Source: Sinohyriopsis cumingii (lineage: Eukaryota; Mollusca; Bivalvia; Unionida; Unionidae). Taken from it: 64,000 nt of DNA. A program made the translations under genes and the position numbers. Positions 10,008-22,499 of the stretch are shown here, piece after piece (the first letter of the stretch is position 1; every line of letters begins with the position of its first letter). The notes under the pieces were generated by a model. It was not told the DNA's origin. It saw only the letters and a program-made list of their open reading frames with translations, and ran no database searches. The DNA is taken from positions 28,203,721-28,267,720 of the forward strand of contig CM068841.1 of the NCBI GenBank assembly GCA_028554795.2. The letters are read 5' to 3'.

Positions 10008-10940
10008 ACTTGTTTAGGCTCGAATAAACAGTAACATAAGAAAGAGTGAAAATGACAAGCTTTGATAAATACAATAATTTATTTCCCTGGAAAAATTCTG
10101 TAAAAATAAAAAATAAAAACTTACGGTTTCAAGAATCAAATCCAAAAATAATCCAAGAATAATCCACGAATTAAATTGCAAAAGTCCTAATAATAAAATG
10201 TTCTACTGAATTCAAGTTCGAGTCCCGACGAAGAATCAAAGATGGAAGGGCGATGACGTAAACCGTATCCTATACAATGTTGTCGTTTACAGTTCCTTGT
10301 AAATAACAGTCCGGTGTTGGAAATCAGGATAAAATTTGTAAGCAATGTCTTTCCAAAAATGCTATATAAGCACTCTTCAAATATTTCCAGAGAATAAAGA
10401 ATCAATCCCTTTTGAAATCCAAATGATCTGAAGAAAATTAACTTAAAAATCTGGCTACAACAAAGAAAACAACTTGATACCAAGTGTAAAAACCCAAAAC
10501 TGACAAATCTCTCTCTACACATCTCTATTAAAACTAACAAATGTGTAGTTAGGGAAAAACCAGAATTGCGAAATCAAAGGGGGTCATGTGATAGTGTTTA
10601 TGTCACGTACACCAAAAATGACCATGATGAAAACCAATCATTTTCTCTAAGAAATAAAAAAAGTTGTTTACATATTAAACCCAACGCCCCATCATGACCT
10701 TAACAACAACCAATCATTTTAAAATAAAAATAGAACTTTGTTTACTAATTTTGAATCAAGGTCAGCATCCAGGCCAACACCTGGTGTTTATGAAAAGAAT
10801 GATTCAGGTCAACCAATTTTCTTGATAAATATCATCTCTAGTGAATAAATTTACATTATAATAGCATATAATAAAATACAAAATTTAAAACTGACAAACA
10901 ATTAAATTAAAATAAATATGAATTAAAGCAGATATACGTA
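10008..10940 (+). repeat. Dispersed ~0.93-kb repeat, LTR-like, copy 1
   Basis: The sequence from TGTTTAGGCTCGAATAAACAG to ATACGTAACA matches 55427-56325 over its whole length and the reverse of 26598-26943 in its first part. Shared landmarks are AACAGTAACA, AAGAATCAAATCCAAAAATA and ATAATAAAATGTTCTA. The ends start with TG and finish with CA, as LTRs do, and no coding frame is conserved. It is interpreted as a solo LTR, but a non-autonomous element of another type is possible. Confidence 0.6.
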
Positions 10941-11616
10941 ACATAGCCAACACATTCAGTGCGATAGTAACGTGACCCATTTGTATTCCATCTTACCCTT
11001 ATGATCGAATTCATTATTTCCTCCATTACACAACATTTATTAATGACTATAAGTCCTTGAAATTGTACGTATTGTAATCTACATTGTTTCTCAATCGATG
11101 TTTTACTATATGGTTACAGTCGTTACGTGCGAAGTGAGAATGCCATTGATTACAGGCCGTTCGTGTCATAATCAAACACGGTACATATTTGTGCTTTATA
11201 TGTAAGTGAGAGGTATAAATCTTTATCAAGGCTTTCGGCGTGGAAGAAACATATAAAATGCTATGTTAATAATACGCGCTATGTTGTAACAGGAGGTAGT
11301 TTTAAATTTCGAGTAGACAGAAAACTGAATAGAAACAACGTTTGTCCTCGCCATTTGTAATTACTACCTGCGCCCCGTGCAAACGTTGTTGTGCATGCCT
11401 TGTAAAAGTTGTAAGTGGACTTATGATTGTCCTCTTGTCCTACAAGGCTAACCCTCATTCCTTTTGATATGCATATTATGAAATTTATTTAATGAAAATG
11501 TGTGTGTGTGTGTGTGTGTGTGTGAAGATAAATTCAATGCAAAGGACTTAAAGGACTTGACAGATTCAACGTACATCAGTCAATAAGCCTGAGCGTTACC
11601 GAGTTCATGTTGAATA
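10941..11616. other. No gene seen; short (TG)n run
   Basis: A TG microsatellite occupies about 11499-11524. Otherwise no coding or repeat signal is supported. Confidence 0.4.
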
Positions 11617-12525
11617 TACTTATTTAGTTTGCAGTATAGCACTCCAAATCGTTCAAAATGGTGAACTGGAGAGATCATAGGGTGAACTGGAGAAGGCGAC
11701 CCGGGGAGATCAAAGGGCGAGCTGGAGGTATCATAAGGTAAGCTGTAGAGATCGTAGGGTGGGCTGGAGAGATTGTAGGACGAGCTGAAGAGATCGTAGA
11801 GAGAGATGAAGAAGGCGAGATGGAGAGATCGTAAGGCGTGCTGGATAGGATGATGGACTAGAGGATGACCTTAATTTTCAGTTTCCTGATAGACTTATCC
11901 ACAACAAATTATCGATTACTCCAGCACGTCCTCTCCTGCTCCACCTCTCCAGCTCACCTTACGATCGCTCCAGCTCATCCTACCATCTCTCCAGCACTCC
12001 TTATGATCTCTCCAGCTCACCCTGCGATCTCTTCAGCTCACTGACAGTTCTGGTGGCCTAGTAGTTAGAGCGTCCGCCTCAGATGCGGGAGGTCGCGGGT
12101 TCGAAGCCAACCCGAGTCATACAAAAGACTTTAAAAATGGTACTAACAGCTGCCTCGCTAGGCACTCAGAATTAAGAGGTTAGTCTTAGGAATGTTCGGT
12201 CTGGTGTCAGGATAATATGACTGTGTGGGACATCATGCTAGATGTTTGCGGAATGATGCCCTAGTGCTTGACATCACTATAAACTGTTGCACTGCAGACA
12301 TCGTAAGGATATGACTGAAACATTGTTTAAGCTATGTTAAAAATCAAAATCACACACACACACACACACACACACATTCTTTAGCTCATCTTAAGATCTC
12401 TCCATCTCACCCGACAATCTATCCAGCTCACCCTACAACTTAATCAACTTGCAATACGATCTCTCTAGTTCATCATTTGGAACGATTTAGCTTGCCATAT
12501 GTTCCTGTTAGTAAGATAAACGTAT
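11617..12525. repeat. Foldback-like inverted repeat made of ~26-bp minisatellite units
   Basis: The left arm (about 11617-11860) consists of GGTGAACTGGAGAGATCATA-like units of about 26 bp. The right arm (about 11925-12045, continuing at 12380-12525) is its reverse complement (CTCTCCAGCTCACCTTACGA). The outer edges AAATCGTTCAAAATGGTGAAC on the left and the complementary CATCATTTGGAACGATTTA on the right pair, so the arms are true inverted repeats. Long inverted repeats built of short tandem units are the hallmark of Foldback elements. The right arm is split by a SINE. Confidence 0.75.
12047..12378 (+). mobile_element. tRNA-derived SINE family 2 with (CA)n tail, copy A
   Basis: The head carries an A box (TGGCCTAGTAGTTAGAGCG) and a B box (GGTTCGAAGCC). 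The body contains the landmarks CTGTGTGGGACATCATGCTA and CACTATAAACTG, and the copy ends in a CA microsatellite at about 12350-12376. It sits within the right arm of the foldback-like repeat, so it inserted later. This is the most complete copy in the window. Confidence 0.85.
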
Positions 12526-14960
12526 CAATTACCAAATTTTCAAAAGCGCTTTTCTGTTAAACTGTTTAGCAGACCCAGGTATTGTTTAATTTATATATTG
12601 TTGTTCTTAAGTATTTGACAGTTATAAAACTGTCCGAACAATAATGGCTCGATAATGTAAAAGAGCAATGAGAAACATGACATTGTTTCAAATTTGAAGG
12701 AGTTCACGTTCTATTTCACACAAAGTTACAACTTCTGGTTCCACATGAAATAAGTATTCACGCTTGTTATAAGAAAAACAATTCAAAGTGAATAATAGCA
12801 ATTTGGTTATTCTATGTGAAGTTTTATCTATCAAAAAGATGTGCATGCAATCGGACGTTAGACAATTACATTAATGTACGCGTATAGAACTTGTTATTCT
12901 ATGATTGAATTGATAACCCGCATGAAAAGATACCAAAGTATAGTACTTATATTTCTATGAATGAAGCGAGTTGATGGCACGTATTCAGAAATACCTAAGT
13001 ATAGTTTATCATATAGTAGGTTTAGTTTTCCTATAGTATGTGCAGTTTCATAGTTTTTATATTACCACATGTTAAAATATCATTTTATGTGATTCCGGTT
13101 AGTCCAAATAAGGCCATGAAATTATTGTGCAGTATCCTCTTTACTGATTGGCTGGGATCGTGGGAAAACGTTTTTAACCTCGTCTTTATGAATGTTTGGT
13201 TTTGAATGAACATTTTTGGCGGACATTTTTGAACTCGAATCGCGAAAGGAAATTGAGGAAAAATTATCTGCGGTGTTTGAATATTGATATGTTACCCCCA
13301 AAGTCTGTTGTTATGTCATGTATAACAATATCATAATGAGAAACATGGCGTAAAACTACAAGACAAGAACAACAATAAGAAGTAAAACTAAGGGTATTGC
13401 CTATTTGATGGTGGGGTGGGGAGAGGGAGCGGTATATCCATAACATAGATATAGAATCCACCTATATACAAGCGTGGTTTAAATGTTAACTTACAGAAGT
13501 AAATAAACTCACCTCTGTTCACAGAAGAATTTGGACATATATGGGTCTCCTGACAGAACTTTATCCAACCACAGCATCTTTACGCAGTATATATGGGATG
13601 CAAATCCGACTCAAAAAGAAATTTGTTTACGTCTTCTGCACAGCCTATTGTTCCAGTCAAATACTGTAAATATTCGGTCACAAATGCATTGCAGTAAATG
13701 TGGGAATTTCTGCATCCAATAATCCTATTTCACATCAAAATCGCAACAATGTAACGTTCAGTGCTGCAAGTGACATTTTAGGGTAAACATGTACTCCAGA
13801 CCTACTGTTTACCGTATCAATGTGGAATCACATCGCATTAATCATTCTGTTTTGAAAAATGATTTTGTCGTTATAAAATTTCTGTTTTTTCGGATGGAAG
13901 CTTTTTCTTTGATTTATAGTTTTGTAAAATGTACACTCGACTTTTACTAATTCAAGTTTGTTTGGGACTATATTTTATGCACAACAAATGAAAAGCGCAC
14001 CGTCTGTCAGATTGAACGAAATTATTCGTTCTTCTTTCTATCTAAATAATTTCCATTGAAATAAAAACTATGTGATAAAAAGAATCTCAAATGGGTAATG
14101 ATTTAATATTGAATTTATGAAACGAGTTGAATAATGTCCAGGTTTTGCGAGCCTTGGCGATAAAAACAGGAATCTCTTTCGAGATCTTATCCCTATGCGA
14201 CAAGAACACATCTTGAAGTCTGAGAATTTTTTAAGTAAAAATTAATGCCAAGTAATAAGTCCTAGCGAAGACGTCCTGACGTACCGCTCTCTTCCGTCCG
14301 CTACATCCTAAAGTAGGTCATGATAAGGAGTCCCAACAATCATCTTGTTATATATCAATATTTAACACGATGTAAATGGAATTCATTTTATGTGATCATT
14401 GTTTAGAAATTAAAAGAAGCATGTTGATATAATGGAATGTCAAAATACGAACTACACATGGTGAAAATATTGTACAAAGTTAATGATATCTCTGTGGTAG
14501 TTTAGTGGAGAATAGAAACAAAATCAATCAATACAACGAAACAAAAAGTACCAGTCTAAAAGCCGGATAAAGAGGCTAATTATTTTATCAAAACATGTAG
14601 ATTTCACATCGAGTTTGTAGAAAATGGATATTTGTTGAACACTCTAAAAAGGAAGAACGTTTATTTCAACGAAATTTTCTCATCTTAGAGTCAAAACCTT
14701 GCTTAAAATAAATAAACAAATAAATGCACTATCCATATTAAAATGTACAAGCTGTACCAAATAATGATGGCAAATATGTTTCGTTTATAGTTTTTGGACT
14801 TAAAAAAAGACGGTGATCCACAATAACAGGACGATTTCTAGATTGTTATCATTTTATAGGTCATTGACTAGAGCCACTTGCTAGACGTTGATAGGTCAAT
14901 AACCAGAGCAACTTGCTAAACGTTTAATTGATCATAAAGTCACAGAAACAATACAAACTT
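12526..14960. other. 2.4 kb without a supported gene
   Basis: Both strands show only short ORFs (for example 13264-13461 minus and 13531-13722 plus) without motifs. No splice-linked pair was found. AT content is high and no repeat family was recognised, though decayed element sequence leading into the polymerase-like ORF downstream may begin around 14600. Confidence 0.4.
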
Positions 14961-14963
14961 TTC

Positions 14964-15152
14964 TGAGGAAATGGAAACCAGATTTTGACGCATGAATGGA
15001 TTCACTTGAAAGGTTTTAATAAAGCTGAATTGCCATCAGTCGAGTTGTATTCTAAACGAACCGGATCAGGAGTTAGCGAAGCGGATTACCACTACGTACC
15101 AGATACAATGAACTCTTTGAAACTAAAAGGTCTTGAAGATCTTCGCGACTAG
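14964..15152 (+). pseudogene. Fragment of a second Polinton-like family-B DNA polymerase
   Basis: An open segment ending at a TAG (15150-15152) encodes a peptide with a YSKRTGSGVSEADY block and then MNSLKLKGLEDL. This spacing of Tyr-Ser, Thr-Gly-x-Gly, a Ser-x-x-Asp-Tyr and a Leu-rich helix resembles the region between the exonuclease and motif A in Polinton-type polymerases. It is isolated, short and not collinear with the first element, so it is a separate, older remnant. Assignment is by motif impression only. Confidence 0.4.
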
Positions 15153-15399
15153 TGAGCAAAGAAAACTACTTTAATATTAAGTGATTCGTTTAAAGAATTT
15201 AGAACTGTGTATATTGATCTGTTCGGATTGATAATTATAAACTATATCCAGCACATTATTTTACTATAAGATAGTACTTTAGAAAAATGTATTTCACAAT
15301 TAAAACTGTAACAGATTATGTAATGATTGAATCTAAAATCAGTAGTGGAAGTAAGATATGTGCTTCTAGGATTGGCATAGAAAAAAATGTCACATTAAA

Positions 15400-16300
15400 T
15401 AAGGTTGCTCTTTCACCATATATTGGCAACCGTTACTGAGTTCTTAACATGAATAATATACCTTATGGAAATGCGATTAAGTAGCTAATATCCAAGTTAA
15501 TTAAATGAATCTCATTCTAGCAATTAAACGTATTTTCTAGCTTCAGTTTATTTTTCTGTTTCCTTCGTGAGTAGACTGCTACACTAATCTTATTAGATCT
15601 TTTGTAACATAATTATACTTTCATACCGTTATCCATCGAGATTTTCCATAATGCCCACAACTCTATTGATAACATTACTAAGTTGGCTGCTCTTTTAAAT
15701 CATCTAATTCGTAAAATCGTCTACAAGACACAAAGTCTTATCTTCCTGGTATACACTAATATAACACGTCTATCCATTAATGTAGTTTATCGCCAGGATC
15801 TATGAAATTTAAATTGTCATCTCTAAAAGGCCATTTTTTGCAAGTAAAATTGTCTTAAGAGTTGGACAAGTACCTACAATAAAGTCAAACAAGTTTTTCG
15901 TATTATATTTTAATCCAATGTATATTGATTTTAATCATAGTAACCTTGTTCACCAAGTCCACCATCTTTCCCTTGGCTTCTTCAAAGACATTCTTCCTCT
16001 GTAATTGTGAAAGACTTACGAACAGCTGTGTGTCTTTCTTCCAATTTTTTAACACACTAGTCCTTATCTAGCATTGTGATACTTTCAGCATTCTCTTTCT
16101 TCTTATCTTTTTTCATTTTGTCCTAATGATGTATGTACGTTTTCTACATGCCCTAATATTTTTAAGAAACCTTTATTAGCTGCGTAGAATTTTCTATCGG
16201 ATCTGATAAATTTGAAATTTGAAAGGTAGGGACTCTGACAGAGTAGAGTAGTATCCGCTTTTGCAGTAGGACCTTAAGTATATCTGGCTTAGGAGTTAAG
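15400..16300 (-). pseudogene. Cluster of short decayed minus-strand ORFs, probably of the same remnant
   Basis: The clearest segment lies at about 16100-16262, where 53 codons are open. It is followed in another frame by a Lys/Glu-rich start and a helical segment (about 15970-16110) interrupted by a TAG. No family is recognised. The cluster converges on the polymerase-like fragment, as small virion genes do in Polinton-like elements, but this link is inference. Confidence 0.25.
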
Positions 16301-16522
16301 TTCTGGCAGGCTTTCCATTTAAGTAAGTGGAAAAGAAGGCTGTTCTATTGTCTGACGTATTCTTCCTTGCCTCCACGTTCTTATAACCATTTGTTGCATT
16401 TACTCTCAAGTAAATTCATCTTAACTTATTTTCTTAACTTATTTTATTATCGCTTATTGATTTACTTAGCATTTCATCAATAGTATTCAACTTACATCAG
16501 AGATTACAAATCTCGTCGTGTT

Positions 16523-16654
16523 TTAAAACTTCATCATATCTAGCTGATCTTTTGATCTTTTAACAACAAACCCTTGCAAAGTTGAACCAAACCATGTAAC
16601 AGCTAAAATAATAGTAAGTCCTGTAATGCCCGCAATTCCTAAACTGGCACCCAT
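16523..16654 (-). CDS. Small single-span membrane ORF (43 residues)
   Basis: The ORF begins with a Gly/Ala/Ile-rich segment (ASLGIAGITGLTIILAVTW) long enough to cross a membrane, followed by a basic tail (VVKRSKDQ). It is too short to be sure that it is a gene. It lies beside other minus-strand remnants and may be a small viral membrane protein or chance. Confidence 0.3.
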   Translation of the reverse strand: MGASLGIAGITGLTIILAVTWFGSTLQGFVVKRSKDQLDMMKF

Positions 16655-16993
16655 TCTACCTCAAACATTTACCTTACCAAGTGCTACTAGATAGTGAATC
16701 GTAAACTCACTACAAGAAATTAGATTGACCAGTTTTATTACTGCTTCCCTTACTCGTGTTAGTTTGGAAATCTATCTTAAAATTAACGTTAAATGTCCTC
16801 TTCAAAGGCAAACTGTAAATTTATGTAAGAGTTGAAGTGTACGCTGCTCGGTAACTAATTTTATTTATGATTTTCGTCTCGCTTGCCATTTGTTTTAATA
16901 TAAATTTATTCGATGTCTGGAAATTATTAAATTTATTTCATTCTTTGCAACGTATGTTAGTGGGCTCAACCGTCGCTGATTTTTCTTAGCTGT

Positions 16994-17000
16994 TTCTGTT

Positions 17001-17074
<74 letters not shown>
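16994..17074. repeat. (TA)n microsatellite
   Basis: About 40 uninterrupted TA units. The Tyr-Ile repeat ORF that covers it on the minus strand is an artefact. Confidence 0.95.
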
Positions 17075-17076
<2 letters not shown>

Positions 17077-19790
17077 CCTGCTGCAACAACTACACTAGGT
17101 ATCAAATAATAAATGTTGTAGCTTAACGATGCAACGCTGTGTAAATATAGTATGCGTCAATGTTTGCCTTCAGTTCCCTCAGCAGTTTTTTAATTTCTCT
17201 GCCTCGGGCTTTTGTAATTCTTTTCCACTTTGTCCAAGGTGCTTTCCACGTTTAACTTTATGCGAATCATTTGTTTTGTGAAGTTACCCTCTCTGTCAAT
17301 TTATAAACCTTTAAACTATTTTCAGTTTTACTATCCCCACTTTCCACTTATTTTCTAAGTTAATTACAGCTCTCATTAAGAACTATGCAGGTTATTTCCA
17401 AATCATCTTTCAACGAACGTTTCTGTCAACTTTCAAACATCTTAAATTAATGTTCAGCTGTATTTTTACCACCTGCCATTTATTTTATAAGGAAATTATG
17501 TTTAACACCTATTAAAGTTATTTTCAACTGGCGTTTTATCAACATGTAAATATATCAAATTAATCTTGAGAAGAATATGTGTACATAAATACAACCATAA
17601 TCTCATTTCAATTTCATAAAATTGTTTTGCAAAAGCCCAGTGTCTGAATGACTGCTAGCCCTGCTAAATAGTTTAGTTCCTCAGCTGATATGGAAAAAAG
17701 AAACAACAGAATGGAAACTGCTTGCACCCAGTTACTAGAGTGAACAGGTTAGACTTATCCTAATTCTTGACACAGTTAGGAGGGTGAGGGCAAGCAGCCG
17801 ATGTGAACATGGTGTCACAGAGAGTTGCAAAGGCTATGTCTAAGCCCGCATTCAAAACCATTCCCAATATCAGATGGTTGCAGGCAATATGGATTCCACT
17901 TCAGACTCTTTATGACACAATACCTCGTGATTATGTAGATGATTTACGTAGCATGACCATCAACAAACAGAAAACCTAACAGGTTCTCGATCAGCCTGTT
18001 ATAAAACCAACAAACAAACAGACAGAAAACTGGTTTCCCATGACTATCATCAGTACTGGTTATTAGTCTCTCTTTGTATAATACAAACATGTTCTCTTCG
18101 CTGGACTTGCTAATATGAGAAGAAAGTAATGAACTGAAAGGGTAATCAATACTTAGTATACACCATTGACCAGATAAATTCATCAGAATAATACTGACTA
18201 TCTCACATCGTCCTATTGAAAGTCTATTCAAACCGATTGCTCAATGAAAACAAATTAGGCAATGAGCTACTGATATCCTAGTATTTCAAGTGGCAACTGA
18301 ATTACCAGAAGATGTTCTGAAGGGCTTGATCATATATGTCCAATGTCAGGGGAATGAGGTCTTGAAATACGTGTTACCTTCAATAGCTTCGAAAGGAAGT
18401 ATAGAAACTGGCGCCTTGTGACGAAAAAATGTGGTGCGATCAGGCTTTTCATCGGGAATATAAGAATAATATTTTTGCACCATTTTAAAACACTTTGTAG
18501 TTCTGAAGAGTCTGTCGCCAGGTTATTATGGTGCTGACTTTGCAACAGATTTGTACAAGCTTTGGTATAACCTTAAGCGACCAAGGAAGACGTTTTAAAG
18601 AAGCCTTCTTAAATAAGATGGTAACCTTTCCTATCAAAACTCCTTCCTAAAAGGAACCCTGTTTAAAAATTGGGGTGTAGGGGGAGGTGCATAGTGTTTT
18701 GCAGTAACATACATACACACATATTTATTTGTTTCCATATATATAAATCACTATGGTTGCTGTGCTCGGAATAGAAAATTGTTTCAGGTCATGGCACAAG
18801 ATGTTCTTGACGTTATATGCTAACAATGTCAAAATATAATTAAAAGAACACTGAAACTCATTGTTGTTGATGTCCTCATAGAAACAAAAGCATCATGCCT
18901 CCTAACGATAAGGCGGTGTAAACCTTCTATCATGCATCACTAGTCATATACTTTGGGTGCGGTTTCGTTTCTCAAAGTGCTCAAGCTTTATCACACATCA
19001 GGTAAAGGTCAACGAAATAGTGGCTTAGCTACAGAGAACTTGGTGACATCAGGTATGAAAAATTAGTCGCAGTGGCCAAATTCAACTGCAGTGTATGTAT
19101 GCTATGCAGTTCTTCCCGATACGCATGTAGGTGTCACAATTCATGACCGAATGAAACGGTTACTGGAAAATGGACTCTGGTAATGAGGTTATATATTGCA
19201 CAGAAAGCAAACTATTGGACGCAAAGCAAACTTGAAATCGTCATATAATCAACGATGTGTTTTGAAGACACAATTTTTTTAAAAAAATGCCACATACTCA
19301 TTTTAATAAATGCAGCCATTTCTCGAGACTCAATGCTTAGAAATAGAATAATTGAAAATGTGACGTTCGATTTAACAAAACTGTAGTGGGAAATAGAGTT
19401 ACTGAGATCTCACAAAGCCAATAATGCTTGACAAGACGTGGTCCAAAATCACGTCATAATTTAGATAAAATCCTCAACTAAACAATTCCAATGCCATACA
19501 TTAATCTAGCACACCTAATATTATAAATTTCCCGTAATTGTTTAATTTTAGATTTCTAGTACATAGGACTTCAAATGGATCTGGACTATTCTGTTCTTAC
19601 AAGTGGAACACTTGCAGTATTTAATTTTTAAAAACACAAACAACATATAATTGCTTCAAGCCTTCATTCAAAGTTGTCAACAGCAACAACAGCATCAAGT
19701 ACAACGACAACACAATATCGTCAGCAGCAGCAGCAGCAATAATAATAATAATAATATCACTGATAACAATAAATACAACTCATGGGATTT
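17075..19790. other. Mostly non-coding, with possible ORF relics
   Basis: A plus-strand ORF at about 17811-17981 (56 codons from ATG) and open stretches at about 18285-18600 read like protein but match nothing I recognise and have stops between them. A polyadenylation-like ATTAAA on the minus strand near 19621 could serve the gene that ends at 19791. Confidence 0.35.
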
Positions 19791-19907
19791 TCACTGGTGC
19801 CACGATCTGGGGTATAGTCGCATTCCTTCATGGGCTCTACGTTGAAGACTTCGATAATGCTCCCAACTCCGTGAAAAGGATGAATTGATGAAATTATCCT
19901 GTTTCTT
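19791..19907 (-). CDS. Unnamed minus-strand gene, last coding exon
   Basis: The acceptor (TTCTTAACAG) lies directly before the exon. The frame continues in phase 0 for 38 codons, then reaches a TGA at 19791-19793. The peptide is rich in aromatic and Arg residues (SWEHYRSLQRRAHEGMR) and looks helical. It is joined to the exon at 20732-20887 by an 824-bp intron. It is called terminal because no donor precedes the stop and the phase matches exactly. Confidence 0.6.
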   Translation of the reverse strand, partial: KKQDNFINSSFSRSWEHYRSLQRRAHEGMRLYPRSWHQ

Positions 19908-20731
19908 CTGTTAAGAACAAACAACAGAAACGAATATAAGCCATATTTAGCTATGTAATGAGTGTTTAGCTCAGAACGCAAGTGTGCAAAAGGATGAAGT
20001 AAAGTATTGGAGGAATTTTTGCCTTTCTTCCATATTAGAAATGATTGATTATGGAGTGGAGTGAAGGCTGGAGAAGAAAATTAGGTCGGGGTCTTCAACA
20101 TGTCACTTATATATCTTCTTAAAGAAAAACAATTACACTAGCAAAATCATTTCAGCAAAAACGTATGATATCATGTGTACAAGTAAAACTGACTAATCGT
20201 ATATTATCAACAAGCACTTCTGTTTAAGATATGTGTGCAGCCTTGCGGAACTTCAATTTTCTATTTTTAAAAGTGTCTTGTTTTGTTTTAAACAAGAATG
20301 AGTCAAAAGGGTCTTTGCTTTTATTATTTGCTTTTGTTCCATAAATAAATTTACTAAACTGACAATGGAAGCCTAACACGAAGGACTCGTGACAGGACTA
20401 AACATGAACAAGAAGAAGAATACTCAATTTTGATATATGGTGCAGTCAGATTTTTAAATATGATTGTCGATCAAATTCATTATTAAAAATCTCTTGAGAA
20501 TTTATAGAGGTCGAAACCAATAAAATGTAAGTGCTGAAATTAGAAAAACATTTAAATATTCATCTTTTTTATTTTTCTACTGCAAATAATCATTAGCATT
20601 CGCGATTGACACCGTTCTTCATCAAATAAGAAGAATACAGAAGGAGGAGGAAGAAGGGGAGGATAAGAAGTTGGACTACGAAGAAGAGTAAGTAACAGCA
20701 GAAGCAGGACGAGAAGACGATGAACTGTTAC

Positions 20732-20887
20732 CTGATCCACTTGCTGTTTTAGCTTGTCCAGCAGACTGGCATGCGTTCTCTGTATCTGTTCTCGCTGGAC
20801 GATCACCCTCTGTTGGAGCGTCTTCGAGTGTGCCTCATGCTGATCCATCTGGTTCTTTGCTACTGCCTCAATCCGCAGCCATCGATT
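20732..20887 (-). CDS. Unnamed minus-strand gene, coiled-coil exon
   Basis: An exon of exactly 52 codons with a good acceptor (TTCGTTTAACAG) and donor (CAG/GTAACAG). It encodes a charged, Gln-rich helix (HSKTLQQRVIVQREQIQRTH) with heptad-like spacing, so it probably forms a coiled coil. Phase is 0 at both ends, matching both neighbours. Sequence complexity and codon content are much higher than in the surrounding intron. The family is not recognised. Confidence 0.75.
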
Positions 20888-21219
20888 CTGTTAAACGAAA
20901 CGAAACTGATTACATAGACATAATTGTGTTTTTCTGTCTGTATGTGTATACATTAAAACCTTTCTTGAGCAACCTCATCTAGCAGGTGAGAAAATGTATT
21001 CTTAAAACCGGTGGATGATGAATGGAAGTTTATTTTTACAAGAAATTGGTTACTGCGTCTTAAAGAGACAGCTGGTTGCTTTATAGAGGTGAACATTAAG
21101 GCAAGTTAAAGGTATTCACGAATTTGAAGATGTATATCATCCTTAACTTAGACGGCGGTATACTTAGCAAGTTTACGGCTAACTTAAGATTTATTTAAAT
21201 TATTTATTAGTGCCATCAT

Positions 21220-21307
<88 letters not shown>

Positions 21308-22371
21308 TGTGTGTGTGTGTTATTAAAAAATCGGTATAGATTTAATGAAGATCCCATCACACATTTATAAAACTATTTTGCAAATTTGTACATTATGACT
21401 GTCACCAATTTCTGATTTCTTTCTTGCAATTTGTCTTAGTGAATATACTTTTTGCGTAACACAACACGTGCTATACTTTGTGGTAATTACATTTAATCTG
21501 CCTTGGAGGGTGTACGTGTTGGTTTGCTCTTACATATTGATCATTTTTAGAAACAAACTCTGCCTCTAAGTCCATACACTGATACGATTAAGAAGCTCTT
21601 GGATGATGTCTTCCGTAGAAAATCTTGGATTTTCTATGTTAGAATGAGGATGATATAAAATAATTCGACCCTTTAACGATTTTACCATTTTCCCCCTTTC
21701 TTGTCAAAGCATACCTTTAAAAGAATTTTTACTTATCTTAATTGGGATCTTTATCTTTTTACTTTTATTCAGAAGGGTTTATCTGCCTGAATGTTTAGCA
21801 AATTGTACCTTTCCATTTCTGATGCGCAACTTTTACTATGCACTATATAGCCAGGATTGTGCTGACGAACAGTTAAGCCTAATATATACATCCACTTACA
21901 CACGCACGCACACTCACACATACATACATATATACATGCTTGCATACATACATGAATACATACGTACGTACGTACATACATACATACACAGATTGTGAAC
22001 TTGTCGAGACATGAAACAGTCTGACAGGCGGCATTGCGCTGATATTTAAACTTTCAGTTTTAAAATACTGCCGTTCTTCGTGACGCGGTATTTAAATAGG
22101 AACAAAAAATTATTTTTCATCGACACGTGAAGAGTTTCAAAGATATATATGAAGATCAAAACTAAAAGAGAATGATGAAGGAAAAGAAAAAATATTATGT
22201 CGTCTAGCAGTCATTTGAAATTTATGAAGAAAAAACCCCCAATAAAATCGGTTTATTTCATATAAGGACTTTTTAGTTATATCAAGCCGGACGTCAGACT
22301 TATATACTGGAATAAGTTAAAAACATTTTAAACTGTATTCAATGTTAGCGATTAAATCCCATTGCATATAC
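20888..22371. other. Intron of the unnamed minus-strand gene, with microsatellites
   Basis: It contains a long TA run at about 21222-21304, followed by a short TG run, and a CATA/CGTA-type tract at 21896-21990. Nothing else is seen. Confidence 0.6.
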
Positions 22372-22461
22372 CTCATTCCGTCTTCTTAGATCGTCTGCAA
22401 ATGAATATGGCTGCTCAACTTCATCTGGTTGGGCCAGGCTGGTCTTCGATCCCCATCCCGT
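22372..22461 (-). CDS. Unnamed minus-strand gene, 30-codon exon
   Basis: The acceptor TTTTAATCAG and the donor GAG/GTATAT frame exactly 30 codons in phase 0. The peptide runs from TGWGSKTSL to an acidic-then-basic end (FADDLRRRNE). The other two frames contain stops, so the frame choice is forced and agrees with both neighbouring exons. Confidence 0.75.
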
Positions 22462-22499
22462 CTGATTAAAAATATATTTTTAATTTTTGATAATACAGT

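Noticed and set aside
12047-12130. Functional tRNA gene
   Set aside because: The A and B boxes are present but the acceptor stem does not pair and a SINE body follows.
17811-18600. Plus-strand open stretches that look protein-like
   Set aside because: No motif, no splice links, stops between segments. They were kept only as a note.
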